NCBI GenBank assembly: GCA_963729195.1
Contig: CAVSNF010000025.1
Location: 372,001-436,000, forward strand
Length of the DNA stretch: 64,000 nucleotides
Source of the DNA: CAVPTL01 sp963729195
Lineage (GTDB): Bacteria; Actinomycetota; Thermoleophilia; Gaiellales; JAICJC01
Reading direction: 5' to 3'
The translations under genes and the position numbers were made by a program. Under the pieces are notes generated by a model. It ran no database searches. It was not told the DNA's origin and saw only the letters and a list, made by a program, of their open reading frames with translations. Shown in pieces: positions 37,037 through 46,682 of the stretch. The first letter of the stretch is position 1; each line of letters begins with the position of its first letter.

Positions 37037-38540
37037 ACCGCGAATGCCCCTCGGGCGGGGCGATCCCGCCGGGGCGTAGGCCGTGATGCACCAGCATCAC
37101 CGGAGGCGCGAGCCCCTGGGTCAGCGCCGAGCGAACGGATCCCAAGCCTTCCTTCTGCCAGCGATCGGACAGTCCCACCACCACGACGCCGGCGTCGTTG
37201 GCCACCCGCACGAGCCCGTTGATCCCCGGCTCGATCAACACCGGCTCGGTGTCGACGCCCAACGCTCGCTGCACCGCCAGTGAGGCACTTGCCAGCAGCC
37301 TGCTGGAGTCGTGCTGGTCATCGACCGGGCCGGTCAGGCGAAGCGGCACCCCGCGGGCGCGCGCAAGCCACGCCCCGATCTCGACCGCCGACCAATCGTG
37401 CTCGACCCCGACGAACGGCACCAGCACCGGACCGTCCCCAGGCTCCCCGTCCACTATCAGCGCCACGTCGCAGGGAGCGTTGCCGAGGAGGTCGGCGACG
37501 GCGGGGTCATCGAGCAGCGCCGCCGGCGCATCGATCACCACCAGGTCGACGTCCTGCTCGCGTGCAAATCGCGCGACATCCACTCCGGGCGCGGTGGAGC
37601 GAAAGGCCGCAACCCGCGCCGGCACGTCTCGCCCCACCAGCCGATCGCGGTGTGCCTGCAACGCCGCGGTCACCGCTGCCGGCTCTCCACCGCCGGTGAT
37701 CGGGTGCATCACGATCAGCTCGCGACGGGGGCGGCGGGCAAGTGACTCGGCCAGCTCGAGCAGCGCCGCCAGCCGGTCGGGGTCGAGTGCGGCAACCAGG
37801 ATCGACCGCTCCGGGGCGCGCGGCTCGTTCAGATCGAGAGCTGGATCCTGGCGCAGGATCGCCTGCTGCAGGTCGCGCATCGCCGGGTAGGGCTCGATCC
37901 CCAGCTCTGCGACCAGCGATGCTCGCCCGACCTTGTACACCTCGAGTGCGTCAGCTTGGCGGCCGCTGCGGTAGAGCGCGAGCATCAGCTGGGCGCGCAA
38001 CCGCTCGCGCAGTGGATGGTCGGCCACCAGCGTCTCCAGCTCCCCCACCAGCTGTGCGTGGCGGCCCAGCTCGAGATCGAACTCGATCCGGCGCTCCAAT
38101 GCCGAAAGCCGCATCTCCTCGAGCCGATTGATGGCCGATGCGGCCCACCGCTCGCCCGCGAAATCCGCCAGCGCCGGGCCGCTCCACTGCGCCAGGGCCT
38201 CGGCCAGATCGTCACTTCCGCCGCGCAGAAGCAGATGCTCGAACCGTTCCAGGTCGAGCTCACCGGGCTCCACTCGAAGCACATAGCCGGCGGCCCGCGA
38301 ATCGATCCGGTCGGCTCCCAGAGCCTTTCGCAGACCGGCGATGCGCACGTGCAGCGAGTTTCGCGCTGTGGCCGGAGGCTCGGCGTCCCACAGTGCGTCG
38401 ATCAGCTGATCGACCGACACCACCTGCCCTGGGCTCAGCAGCAGGATCGCCAGCACCGCCCGTTCCTTGGCGCCTCGGATCTCCACGGAGTGGCCGTCGT
38501 CCAAGACCAGCAGCGGACCCAGAATGCGAAACTCGATCAC
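37008..38540 (-). CDS. BTAD/SARP-type regulator fused to tandem USP-like domains
   Basis: 510 intact residues. An OmpR-type winged helix (FRILGPLLVLDDGHSVEIRG, NSLHVRIAGLRKALG, YVLRVEPGELD) and the BTAD helical domain (ERRIEFDLELGRHAQLVGEL, EVYKVGRASLVAELG) fill residues 1-240. After about 245, two universal-stress-protein-like units follow (ILVAALDPDRLAALLELAES and VLVPFVGVEHDWSAVEIGAW), ending APPVMLVHHG. The fusion suggests a nucleotide- or stress-sensing regulator. It is convergent with the kinase-lipoprotein pair and may answer the same signal. Confidence 0.83.
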   Translation of the reverse strand: MIEFRILGPLLVLDDGHSVEIRGAKERAVLAILLLSPGQVVSVDQLIDALWDAEPPATARNSLHVRIAGLRKALGADRIDSRAAGYVLRVEPGELDLERFEHLLLRGGSDDLAEALAQWSGPALADFAGERWAASAINRLEEMRLSALERRIEFDLELGRHAQLVGELETLVADHPLRERLRAQLMLALYRSGRQADALEVYKVGRASLVAELGIEPYPAMRDLQQAILRQDPALDLNEPRAPERSILVAALDPDRLAALLELAESLARRPRRELIVMHPITGGGEPAAVTAALQAHRDRLVGRDVPARVAAFRSTAPGVDVARFAREQDVDLVVIDAPAALLDDPAVADLLGNAPCDVALIVDGEPGDGPVLVPFVGVEHDWSAVEIGAWLARARGVPLRLTGPVDDQHDSSRLLASASLAVQRALGVDTEPVLIEPGINGLVRVANDAGVVVVGLSDRWQKEGLGSVRSALTQGLAPPVMLVHHGLRPGGIAPPEGHSRFTWSIRGRG

Positions 38541-38579
38541 ATTCCGATCGACGCTATACCAATTCGCGGTCTCCGCCCG

Positions 38580-38780
38580 TTAATCGAGGACGAACGTGAC
38601 TTCCAGGTGCACTCGGTAGCCGGTGACCTTGCCGTCTCCGATCAGCACCTTCTGCTCCTTCACCCAGGCCCCCTCGACGTTTCGCAGCGTCTGATTGGCC
38701 TTCTCGACCGCCTCCTGGATTGCGGCTTCGAATCCGGTTGGAGATGTGGCGGTCAACTCGATCGTCTTGGCAACAGTCAT
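38580..38780 (-). CDS. dodecin family flavin-binding protein
   Basis: 66 residues: MTVAKTIELTATSPTGFEAA, IQEAVEKANQTLRNVEGAWV and VTGYRVHLEVTFVLD, the complete dodecin length and fold. Dodecins form hollow dodecamers that store flavin or CoA. The residue that stacks on flavin in other dodecins is Trp in GAWVKEQ. I chose the ATG at 38780 over longer forms because the family starts there and AAGGGG precedes it. Located 40 bases upstream of the BTAD regulator on the same strand. Confidence 0.93.
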   Translation of the reverse strand: MTVAKTIELTATSPTGFEAAIQEAVEKANQTLRNVEGAWVKEQKVLIGDGKVTGYRVHLEVTFVLD

Positions 38781-38854
38781 GTCCCACCCCTTCGTTGGCG
38801 TGCAGGCACGATCGGACACGCGCCGTCGCTCGGTACTTCCCCGAACAGACCCGT

Positions 38855-38903
38855 ACAAAACGATCGGGCATGCCGGACCGGCAACGGCCCGGCATGCCCG
38901 ATC
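38855..38903 (-). terminator. Rho-independent terminator of the DHA2 transporter operon
   Basis: Perfect 15-base arms GATCGGGCATGCCGG (38862-38876) and CCGGCATGCCCGATC (38889-38903) with a 12-base loop. Read on the minus strand the hairpin is followed by GTTTTGTAC, a short U tract. It starts four bases after the stop of the small hypothetical gene. Confidence 0.8.
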
Positions 38904-38906
38904 AAG

Positions 38907-39128
38907 TCACGCGGCGGCGGCGGCGGCCCGGCCGGCGATCAGCTCGGCCAGCTGGGCGCGCATGCGGTCGGCTTCCTCGGCGTGCGCGGAGATCTCTGCC
39001 GCTGAGGCTCCCCGCTCCGCCAGCAGGTCACCCACCAGCACCAGTCCGCGCAGCCCCAGGAGCAGATCGTCGATCTCGTGTCCGAGTGCGACCTCGCGGG
39101 TATCGGAACCGTTGTACATCATGGTCAT
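38907..39128 (-). CDS. small hypothetical protein downstream of DHA2 transporter
   Basis: 73 residues, MTMMYNGSDTREVALGHEID, then helical LLLGLRGLVLVGDLLAERG, a coiled-coil-like charged helix (EISAHAEEADRMRAQLAELI) and an Ala run at the end. No family recognised. Its ATG overlaps the transporter stop (ATGA), so it is co-translated; a terminator follows. It could be a small partner of the exporter, but nothing in the sequence proves that. Confidence 0.65.
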   Translation of the reverse strand: MTMMYNGSDTREVALGHEIDDLLLGLRGLVLVGDLLAERGASAAEISAHAEEADRMRAQLAELIAGRAAAAAA

Positions 39129-40609
39129 CAGGCTGCCTCCTCGAGCGTGTTGATGTTGTCGTTGGCAAGCACCTCGACCTCCGCGCGTGCGCGTGGCTGA
39201 GGGGCGAGCAGGGTGGCGGCGATCACCACACCCACCAAGGCCAGTCCGGCCAGCACCACGAACCCGACCTGGAACCCGTTCGTGAGGCCGCTCTGCACCT
39301 CCGCGACCGACAGTCCGCTGCCGGTTGTGGTGGAGGCCGCGACGATCGTCGTGACCGCCGCCAGACCCACCGCCCCGCCGACTTGACGGGTGGTGTTGAT
39401 CAGCCCCGATGCGATCCCGGCGTCGGCCCGTTCCACGCCGGCCAGACCGGCGATCGTGACCGGCACGAACGAGAACGCGAGTCCGACGCCACTGATCAGG
39501 AACGCCGGGAACATGTTCCAGAAGTAGTGCCCGTCCACCGGCAGCTGCGTGAACAGCGCCAGGGCAAGAGCGTCCAGCCCCAGGCCGGTGGCAAGCACAA
39601 CCCGTACACCGAACCTGGTGACGAGCGTCTGGGCGACGTTGGCGAACACGACGATCGTGAAGGTGATGGCGGCAAACGCCACCCCGGTCTGGATCGCCGA
39701 GTATCCCAGCACCTGCTGCATGTACAGCGTCAGCAGGAAGAACTCCGAGAATGCGATCGCCCCGATCACGACTGCGATCGCGTTGGCGGCCGAGAGCGTG
39801 CGCGAGCGGAAGATCCGCATCGGCAGAAGCGGAGCCGGCGAGCGCCGTTCAATCGCCACGAATGCGGCAATCAGTGCCACCGATGCCCCGAGCAGGGACA
39901 CGGTCGCGATGCTCGTCCAGCCGTCTTCTGCGGCTCGGGTCATCGCGTACACCAGCAGCATCACTCCGGAGGTCACGGTGATCGCGCCGGCCACGTCGAA
40001 GTGCCGGTGGCCGTGTCCGCCGCGACTTTCCATCAGTACGAACGGCGCCGCGGCGATCACCGCGATGCCGACCGGGACGTTGATGAAGAAGACCCATTCC
40101 CAGCTGAGATACGAGGTCAGAACCCCGCCCAGCAGCACGCCGGCAGCGCCGCCGCTACCCGACGCTGCGCCCCAAATGCCGAGCGCACGGTTGCGCGCAG
40201 CGCCCTCAGCGAAGGTCGTCATCAGAATCGAGAGGGCTGCCGGTGCCAGCAGCGCGCCGCCCAAACCCTGGAGCGCGCGGAAGCTGATCAGCGACGCTTC
40301 CGACCAGGAAAGTCCGCACAGCAGCGAGCTGATCGAAAACAACGCAAGCCCGATCATGAACATGCGCCGGCGGCCAAAGATGTCGGCCAGCCGCCCGCCC
40401 AGCAGCAGTGCGCCGCCGAACAGGATCGCATAGGCGCTGATCACCCATTGAAGGTTGGCCTCGGCGAAGTGCAGGTCGCCTTTGATCGCCGGCAGCGCCA
40501 CATTCACGATCGCAATGTCGAGCACGACCATGAACTGCGCTGCCACGATCACTGCCAGCGCGAACGCCTTGCGCCGGCTGTCTTTCGGTTCGATTGGTGA
40601 AAACACCAT
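39128..40609 (-). CDS. DHA2-family (EmrB/QacA) multidrug MFS transporter
   Basis: 493 intact residues with 14 predicted helices. AQFMVVLDIAIVNVALPAI, LGGRLADIFGRRRMFMIG (motif A) and ALQGLGGALLAPAALSIL are typical of drug/H+ antiporters of the DHA2 class. It is divergent from a MarR gene with only 76 bases between, so the MarR protein likely represses it. Translationally coupled to the small gene downstream. Confidence 0.9.
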   Translation of the reverse strand: MVFSPIEPKDSRRKAFALAVIVAAQFMVVLDIAIVNVALPAIKGDLHFAEANLQWVISAYAILFGGALLLGGRLADIFGRRRMFMIGLALFSISSLLCGLSWSEASLISFRALQGLGGALLAPAALSILMTTFAEGAARNRALGIWGAASGSGGAAGVLLGGVLTSYLSWEWVFFINVPVGIAVIAAAPFVLMESRGGHGHRHFDVAGAITVTSGVMLLVYAMTRAAEDGWTSIATVSLLGASVALIAAFVAIERRSPAPLLPMRIFRSRTLSAANAIAVVIGAIAFSEFFLLTLYMQQVLGYSAIQTGVAFAAITFTIVVFANVAQTLVTRFGVRVVLATGLGLDALALALFTQLPVDGHYFWNMFPAFLISGVGLAFSFVPVTIAGLAGVERADAGIASGLINTTRQVGGAVGLAAVTTIVAASTTTGSGLSVAEVQSGLTNGFQVGFVVLAGLALVGVVIAATLLAPQPRARAEVEVLANDNINTLEEAA

Positions 40610-40685
40610 TTATAGCTCCCATAAATCGTTGGTGAACGCTACGATATCACACATCGACGATTGTACGCGCTACACTTTGTGTGAA
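40610..40685. promoter_or_regulatory. divergent control region of DHA2 transporter and MarR
   Basis: AT-richer 76-base gap. Two inverted repeats are visible: ATCGT (40625-40629) with ACGAT (40641-40645), and TGTA-CGCGC-TACA (40662-40674). Either could be the MarR operator serving both promoters. Confidence 0.4.
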
Positions 40686-41207
40686 ATGAACGTCACCGAC
40701 ACTCAGACATCCGCCCTCACGCACATGCCGCGGCCGCCCAAGGAGCTGCTCGCAACCAGCACGTTCCTGCTCAAGCGGCTGGGGTTCGCGGCCAAGTACC
40801 GGTCGCAAGACGCCTTCGAGGGAACCGGGCTGACCGCGTTCCACTACGGGGTGCTGGCGTTGCTCGAGGAGGACCCGGCCGAGACGCAGGCGGTCATCGC
40901 CGATGCCCTCGGCTACGACCGAAGCCACCTCGTGCGGCTGCTGGACGAGTTGGAAGAGCGAGATCTGGTTGTGCGCCAGCGCGACCCCGGCGACCGCCGC
41001 CGGCACGTGGTCACGCTCACCCCCGACGGCCGCGAGATGCTCGGCCGGATGCGGGCGATCGTCCGTGAGATGAACGACGAGTTCCTCTCGCCCCTCGATG
41101 CCGATCAGCAAGCCCAGCTGCACGCGCTGCTGGCGCGATTGATCGAATACCACGACCCGCGCTGCGCCGCACCCGACCAACTACGCCCTGAGCCTGCCGG
41201 TGAATAG
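40686..41207 (+). CDS. MarR family transcriptional regulator
   Basis: 173 residues. The winged helix includes LTAFHYGVLALLEEDPAETQ, IADALGYDRSHLVRLLDELE and the wing RQRDPGDRRRHVVTLTPDGR. The final codons EPAGE and the TAG stop come from the palindromic repeat (GAA-TAG). Divergent from the DHA2 exporter, its probable target. The regulator ligand is not known. Confidence 0.9.
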   Translation: MNVTDTQTSALTHMPRPPKELLATSTFLLKRLGFAAKYRSQDAFEGTGLTAFHYGVLALLEEDPAETQAVIADALGYDRSHLVRLLDELEERDLVVRQRDPGDRRRHVVTLTPDGREMLGRMRAIVREMNDEFLSPLDADQQAQLHALLARLIEYHDPRCAAPDQLRPEPAGE

Positions 41208-41231
41208 ACGGTGCCAGGCACCGTTATTCAC
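41200..41231. repeat. palindromic repeat copy 9, shared stop for two convergent genes
   Basis: GTGAATAGACGGTGCC, central A, then GGCACCGTTATTCAC. One extra G turns the left-arm TAA into TAG. It supplies the MarR stop (TAG 41205-41207) and, on the minus strand, the TetR stop TGA (41228-41230). Confidence 0.92.
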
Positions 41232-41900
41232 CGCGGATGATTGCCAGCCTGGCGGTTAGGTGATCGGCTCGGCCCGATGAGGGCCTCGCTCGCAAGCCTC
41301 AGGTCGGAGGCGACCGTGCCGGAGAGGATCTCGCGGACGCGCTGCTCGGACAGGCCGGGATTGGCGAGGATCAACTGCCAGCTCAGCCCCTCGGCCAAGC
41401 CCAGCAGCCGGTGGGCGCTGGTGGCGGCATCGTGTGGGGGCATGGCGGTGTCGATGGTGCGGTATTCGTTCACAACCGTCTGGTGCCACCGGCTGTAGTG
41501 GCGAGCGGCCACATGCTCCACGCTCTGCATCCGCAGCGCCGCCCGCACGAACTCGAACGTCAGCAGCCACTCGCGTCGCTGGGTCGGAGACGACGGCAGG
41601 TTCCATTCCACCAAAAGTCTCGCGCGATCAACGGGATCAGTCACTCCCTCAAGGGCGATTTCGAGTCGCTCATCGACCTCCTGCACCGACGTCTCGACCG
41701 CGTCGATCAGGCATTCCTCCAGCGAGGAGTAGTGGTAGAACAGCAGCGAGGTGGAGACTCCCGGCGGCCGAGGTGATGTTGCGCGACGCGGCGAGGTCGA
41801 AGCCGTGTTCGACGATGGCTTCCTGAGCGGCCTCGCGAATTCGGGTCTTGCCCGACGGGCGACCGGTGGTGGGCTCGGACTCTCGTGTCAGTTTGGCCAT
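41228..41900 (-). CDS. TetR family regulator of the Rieske/phosphodiesterase locus (frameshifted)
   Basis: About 223 residues. The N-terminal HTH runs TRIREAAQEAIVEHGFDLAA, SRNITSAAGV, then after a frame break near 41765 STSLLFYHYSSLEECLIDAV. The C-terminal ligand domain includes AMPPHDAATSAHRLLGLAEG. An operator-like palindrome is nine bases upstream of the ATG and an exact mirror copy is 4.8 kb away in front of the phosphodiesterase gene, so it probably controls both targets and itself. Confidence 0.87.
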
Positions 41901-41908
41901 GTGTTATC

Positions 41909-41928
41909 CTGATCGAGCGCTCAGTCAG
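41909..41928. promoter_or_regulatory. TetR operator, copy 1
   Basis: CTGATCGAGCGCTCAGTCAG with a perfect GAGCGCTC centre, between the TetR gene and the divergent Rieske gene. TATAGG just downstream may be the Rieske -10. The identical 20 bases, reading toward the target gene, recur at 46683-46702. Confidence 0.7.
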
Positions 41929-41973
41929 CAGTATAGGGCGTATGCTCCAGGCAAGCACGGGAGGGACGATTCG

Positions 41974-43071
41974 ATGGTGTCAAGAGAGAAGAGCACGCTG
42001 CCAGGGCGCGACTACCACGCCGCGGAGGTGTTCGATCTCGAGCGCGAGCGGATCTTCGCCCGAAACTGGTTCTACGCCGGCCGGGCCGAGGGCCTGGACG
42101 AAGCCGGCGACTTCCTGGTGGTGGACGTCGCAGGCGAGAGCGTGATCGTGGTGCGTACCAAGGAAGGCGAGCTGCGCGGCTTCTACAACGTCTGCCGCCA
42201 CCGCGGCTCGCAGCTCTGCGACGAGACCAAAGGACGCATGAAGGGCGCGGTCAAGTGCCCCTACCACGCGTGGGCATACTCCTTCGACGGTCATCTGATC
42301 GGGACGCCCAACGTCGCCAAGGACGAGATCGACCGAGACGCCCTGAGCCTCTGGCCGGTGTCTGTCGACGTGTGGCAGGGCTTCCTGTTCGTGCACCTGG
42401 ACGCCGACCCGATGCCCTTGGAGGAGTCGCTTCGCGACCAACACGATTCGCCGCTGTCGTTTGCCCGCTTCGACCTCGATCAACTCCGCATCGGCCACAC
42501 CACGGTCAACGAGGTCAAGGCCAACTGGAAGATCCTGATCGACAACTACAACGAGTGCCTGCACTGCCCGACCGTGCACCCGGAACTGGTCGCCGTGATC
42601 CCCGGGTTTCGCGCCGGCGAGGTGTACGACTCAGAGCGTGGCGACGGGGGTATGGACATCGCCGGCGGCGGCAACAGCTTCACCGCCACGGGACGCTCGC
42701 ACCTGCCGGTGCTGACCAGCATGCCGGCCGAGGACGAGACGTCGCTGTACGGCTGCACCGTGTACCCGAACATGTTCATCGACGTCACCGGCACAGGCGC
42801 CATTTCGACGGTGCTGCTGCCGCGTGACGCCGGCCACACGACGGTCATCACCGAGTACCTGTTCGAGCCGGAGGTGATCGCCTCCGACGGCTTCGACCCG
42901 ACCGAGATCGTCGACTTCGTCGAGCTGGTCGCCGGCCAGGACTACGTGGTCTGTGAGCGCGTCCAGCGGGGAGTGCGCTCGCGGGCGTTCACCAACGGCG
43001 TGCTGGCCGAGAAGGACGGCCTGCTGGACAGCTTCTACTCCCGCTACCTGGCTGAGCGAGGGGCTGGACTG
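41974..43071 (+). CDS. Rieske non-heme iron oxygenase, alpha subunit
   Basis: About 366 residues. The Rieske cluster ligands are in NVCRHRGSQLCDE and VKCPYHAWAYSFDG (CxH-x17-CxxH). The catalytic iron site is in DNYNECLHCPTVHPEL (two His) with Asp in AGQDYVVCERVQ. Related enzymes demethylate betaines or hydroxylate aromatic acids. GGGAGG eight bases before the ATG supports the start. In this sequence the frame continues without a stop into the next gene; a TGA overlapping that gene's ATG exists in the neighbouring frame, so a one-base change probably removed the stop. No ferredoxin or reductase gene is adjacent. Confidence 0.87.
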
Positions 43072-44748
43072 ATGCGACGCGGGCTGGTCGCGTGCGTCCT
43101 CGCCCTGACGCTGATGGCATCGGCCGGTTGCGGTGGCGGCAGCTCGTCGTCGGGCTCGGGATCCGGGGGCGGGATCCTGCAGGTTGGCAGCACCTACAAC
43201 ATCGACTCGCTCAGCATCTTCACGGCCATCGACGCGCAGGCCTACAACGTCTTCACAATGGTGTATCCCCAGCTCGTCCAGTACGGGCCGGGGCTGAAGC
43301 TGGAAGGCGACTGGGCGAAGAGCTGGACAACCAGCCCCGACGGGCTGACCTGGACATTCCACCTGATCCCCGGCGGCAAGTGGTCGGACAAGGTCCCGCT
43401 GACTGCAGACGACGCGGTGTGGACGATTCAAACGCTCTTGAAGTACAAGGCCGGCGCAACCTCGTACCTGGCCGGAGCGCTGCTGGGAGTGTCAAAGGTC
43501 GAAGCGCCGGACGCCAACACCCTGGTGATCACCTACAGCAAGCCGGTGGCCGGTTCTCTGGCCAACCTGGAACAGCTGTACATCCTGCCCAAGCACGTGT
43601 GGGACAAGTACACCGGAGACAACGGCAAGGCACTCAAGTCGTACTTCCCCGACCAGCACCTGCCGATGGTCTCGGGCGGGCCGTACACCGTCACCAAGTA
43701 CCAGAAGACGGGCACAACCGTGTTCCAGCCCAACCCCTACTTCTACGGCCCCAAATCTCACGCCGAAGCGGTGGCGATGACGTACTACACCAACCCCACC
43801 TCGATGATCGCCGCCTTCCAGCAGGGCGATCTGGACTTCATCGATCAGGTGCCCTACACCGTCGCCAGCACGCTCGAGAACTCGCACGACGGCACGGTGG
43901 TGAACGAGGCGGGCAGCGAGGTCACCAACCTCGGGTTCAACTCCAATCCCAAGAAGCCCAAGAACCGCGAGCTCCTGAACACCACCCTCAAGGAGGCGTT
44001 CGAGTACGCCACCCCGCGCCAGCAGCTGGTCAACGTCGTCTTCGGCGGCCACGCCGAACCGTGGGCGAACATCTTGTCGGCCTGGTCGGGCCCCTCAGGC
44101 TGGCTCAACCCAGCCGTCAAGCCGCTCCCCTACGACCCCGACAAGGCCAATCAGATGCTCGACTCGCTGGGCTACCCGAAGGGCTCTGACGGCATCCGCC
44201 AGGTACCGGCCACCACCGGCCAGTACGCCCAGCCCGCGCACGAGATGAACTACGACCTGATCGTCCCCAATGACCTCGACTTCAACGGCGACCGCCAGTT
44301 CGACATCCTCCAGACCGCCTACAAGAAGATCGGGGTGAAGATCAACGAGGTCGCCGGCGGCGACGTCAGCGCCGCGTTTGATGCGATCACGGCGGCCAAC
44401 TACCAGTACACCAAGGCCGACATGTTCACGTGGTACTGGCATCCCTACATCGACCCCAACTTCAACCTCTCGGTGGTAACCAAGGCCCAGTGGGGGAACA
44501 ACTCCGACACCGGCATGGACGATCCCACCTACGACGCCATGTACAACAAACAGGCGGTCACCATCAAGTTCAAGCCGCGGCAGAAGCTGGTGTGGAAGCT
44601 GGAGGCATACATCGCCGACAAGCGGCCCTACATCCAGCTGGTCAACACCAACCTGATCACCGCTCACAGCAACGGCTGGACCGGGTTCCAGCCGCAGCTG
44701 TGGTCGTACTGCAAGTGCTACTACACCTCGCCCCACCAGACGTCGTAG
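43072..44748 (+). CDS. SBP_bac_5 family solute-binding lipoprotein
   Basis: 558 intact residues. The signal LVACVLALTLMASAGCGGGS has lipobox SAGC and a Ser/Gly linker. The mature domain is of the peptide/opine/nickel-binding type: LEGDWAKSWTTSPDGLTWTF, SYFPDQHLPMVSGGPYTVTK, EAFEYATPRQQLVNVVFGG. No permease or ATPase genes are near, so it must share a transporter encoded elsewhere. It is under the same promoter as the Rieske oxygenase and probably delivers its substrate. Confidence 0.88.
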   Translation: MRRGLVACVLALTLMASAGCGGGSSSSGSGSGGGILQVGSTYNIDSLSIFTAIDAQAYNVFTMVYPQLVQYGPGLKLEGDWAKSWTTSPDGLTWTFHLIPGGKWSDKVPLTADDAVWTIQTLLKYKAGATSYLAGALLGVSKVEAPDANTLVITYSKPVAGSLANLEQLYILPKHVWDKYTGDNGKALKSYFPDQHLPMVSGGPYTVTKYQKTGTTVFQPNPYFYGPKSHAEAVAMTYYTNPTSMIAAFQQGDLDFIDQVPYTVASTLENSHDGTVVNEAGSEVTNLGFNSNPKKPKNRELLNTTLKEAFEYATPRQQLVNVVFGGHAEPWANILSAWSGPSGWLNPAVKPLPYDPDKANQMLDSLGYPKGSDGIRQVPATTGQYAQPAHEMNYDLIVPNDLDFNGDRQFDILQTAYKKIGVKINEVAGGDVSAAFDAITAANYQYTKADMFTWYWHPYIDPNFNLSVVTKAQWGNNSDTGMDDPTYDAMYNKQAVTIKFKPRQKLVWKLEAYIADKRPYIQLVNTNLITAHSNGWTGFQPQLWSYCKCYYTSPHQTS

Positions 44749-44757
44749 CCAGGCAGA

Positions 44758-46661
44758 TCAGCCGTACGGCTGGTGGGTGAGAGCCTGCCGCCGCCGGATC
44801 GTGTTGGTGAGTCGCTCGAGCCGGTCGACGGCGTCGTCGTAATCCTCGAGCAGGCCGTCGGGCCGCTCGAGCATCTGGTAGATGACCGCGCCCTCTGCAT
44901 CACGCGGCATGGGGAGCCTCGCGATGTGGCAGATGGTCGGCACGACGTCGGTGAGCCACACGGTGCGGTCGATCGAGACGCCCTGCTTCACGCCCGGGCC
45001 GCTCATCACCAGGGTGCACGGCATCGAGCTGAACCCCGGCGGGCTCGCGGTTCCGAGAATCTGCCCATGTTCGTCCGAGAACTCCTCGCGCACCGCGAAC
45101 ACCACATCGCCGATGCGGTCTCCGTGGAGGCCCAGGATGCGGGCGTCCTGCTTTCGCAGCACCAGCGAGTACGGGCACAGCCCGGTGGCAGGATCCCGAT
45201 ATGCGAGCAGGGCGTCGATGATCCGGTCCTGCACGGCGGCGTACTGATCGGGCGGCACGATCCCGTCGGGATCGCGTCCCTGGAGGTTGACGTACACCCA
45301 GCATGACCGCTGAGGCACAGCCAGTGTCTTGCCCCAGTCCACCGTCAGCGGCTGCATGTACCCGCGCTCGGCTTCCAGGCTGACGTCTTCGGTCAGCATC
45401 AGCAGCCCCGCCCGCTGCAGAATCTGCTGGGTCGGCACGTGCTCCGCCAAGGCGGTGGCGCCGTGGTCGGAGACAACCACCGCCAGCCGGGGATCGGACA
45501 CGCTGCTGAGAATCGAACCGATCGCAGCGTCCATGGCCTGGTAGATCCGAAGCTCGGCGGCGTCGTAGGCCGTGCGCTTGCCCGGATCGAGCTCGACCGT
45601 GTCACTGAGATGGGCCGAGGCAAGATGATAGAACCAGTCGACTGCGTGGAGATGGATGAAGAAGATGTCCCAGTCCTCGGCTGACAGCAGCCGCAGCGAC
45701 GCCTGCTCGAGCCACGTGATGTTGATCTCGTGCAGCTCCAGCATCGTTTCGAGGTCGATCCACCCCAGGGTGAGCGCGTCAAAGCCCACGCTGGCCAGCG
45801 GCAGGCCGTCGATCGAAGCCACGTCACCCAGCGCCCCGTCCGGATGCTCGAGCCCATCCACGCTGCACAGGTCGGTGACGAACAGGCGAAGCAGCCGCCG
45901 GGCCGGATCCAGGTCGAGCAGCTTCACGCGGAATACCGCGCGGCGGCGACGCCCGCCGGCGGTGACGTCGCAGGCCAGAGTCTGGCTCCAATCGCCGCGA
46001 CCGAGCGTGGCGGTGGGCGAATCACCCGCCACGCCCACCCGGAGCCTCGGCTGCCCCTGCAGGTGGTCCACACGTGCCAGCAGAACGATCCGCTCCTCGA
46101 TCGGCCAGAGGGAGTCGGCATAGTCCAACTCCAGCACGAACTCGTCGGACTCCGGGTTCCAGGACACCGGCGTGCAGAGCGGCTCACCCGCGGTCGAGAA
46201 CAGCTGCTCGGCGGCCAGCGACACCTTGCGATCCTCGGCGGGTAACCCGATCCGCCAGTCGGTCACCTCACAGCCGGCACCTCCGACCTGGACGCCGTGG
46301 TCGAGCACCGCAGGCCACGAGCTGGGGTAGTTGACCAACACCGTGCGCTTGCCCGCGCGAGCCGCCGCGTTCCAGATGTACTCGGCCTGACAGTTCGACG
46401 AATCGAACGCCTGGGGAGTGTGGTCGAGCGGATCGCCCGGCTGGTGCATGTTGAAGTCGGTGATCCCGTGGGTGCCGGGCCAGGCGCCGGTGGCAAGCGT
46501 GGTCCAGTTGGTGGTGGTCAGCGTGGGCAGCGGCGAGAGGCAGTTGGAGCGTGGGCGCCATCCTGAAGCAACCGCCTGGCGACCGGAAGCTCACCGGCCG
46601 CGGCGTACGCAGCCCAGCGCTCACCGATGGCGCAGTCCAGCCCGAACAGCAGTACCTTCAC
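44758..46661 (-). CDS. type I phosphodiesterase/nucleotide pyrophosphatase family protein (one frameshift)
   Basis: About 634 residues. VKVLLFGLDCAIGERW supplies the first metal Asp; after a frame break near 46559, PTLTTTNWTTLATGAWPGTH carries the Thr nucleophile, and LAVVVSDHGATA the Asp-His metal ligands. A large beta-rich insert lies at about 130-270. The family cleaves phosphodiesters or phosphonate and sulfate esters. GTG at 46661 is the start. The exact copy of the TetR operator lies 22 bases upstream, tying the gene to the Rieske/SBP genes. The stop codon overlaps CAGCCGTACGGCTG, a 14-base palindrome. Confidence 0.83.
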
Positions 46662-46682
46662 CTCACCCGCCCTTTCGTAATC

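Noticed and set aside
38720..40600. A 626-residue plus-strand frame opposite the DHA2 transporter
   Set aside because: Composition is Arg/Gln/His-rich with no family motif, typical of the antisense of a high-GC membrane protein gene.
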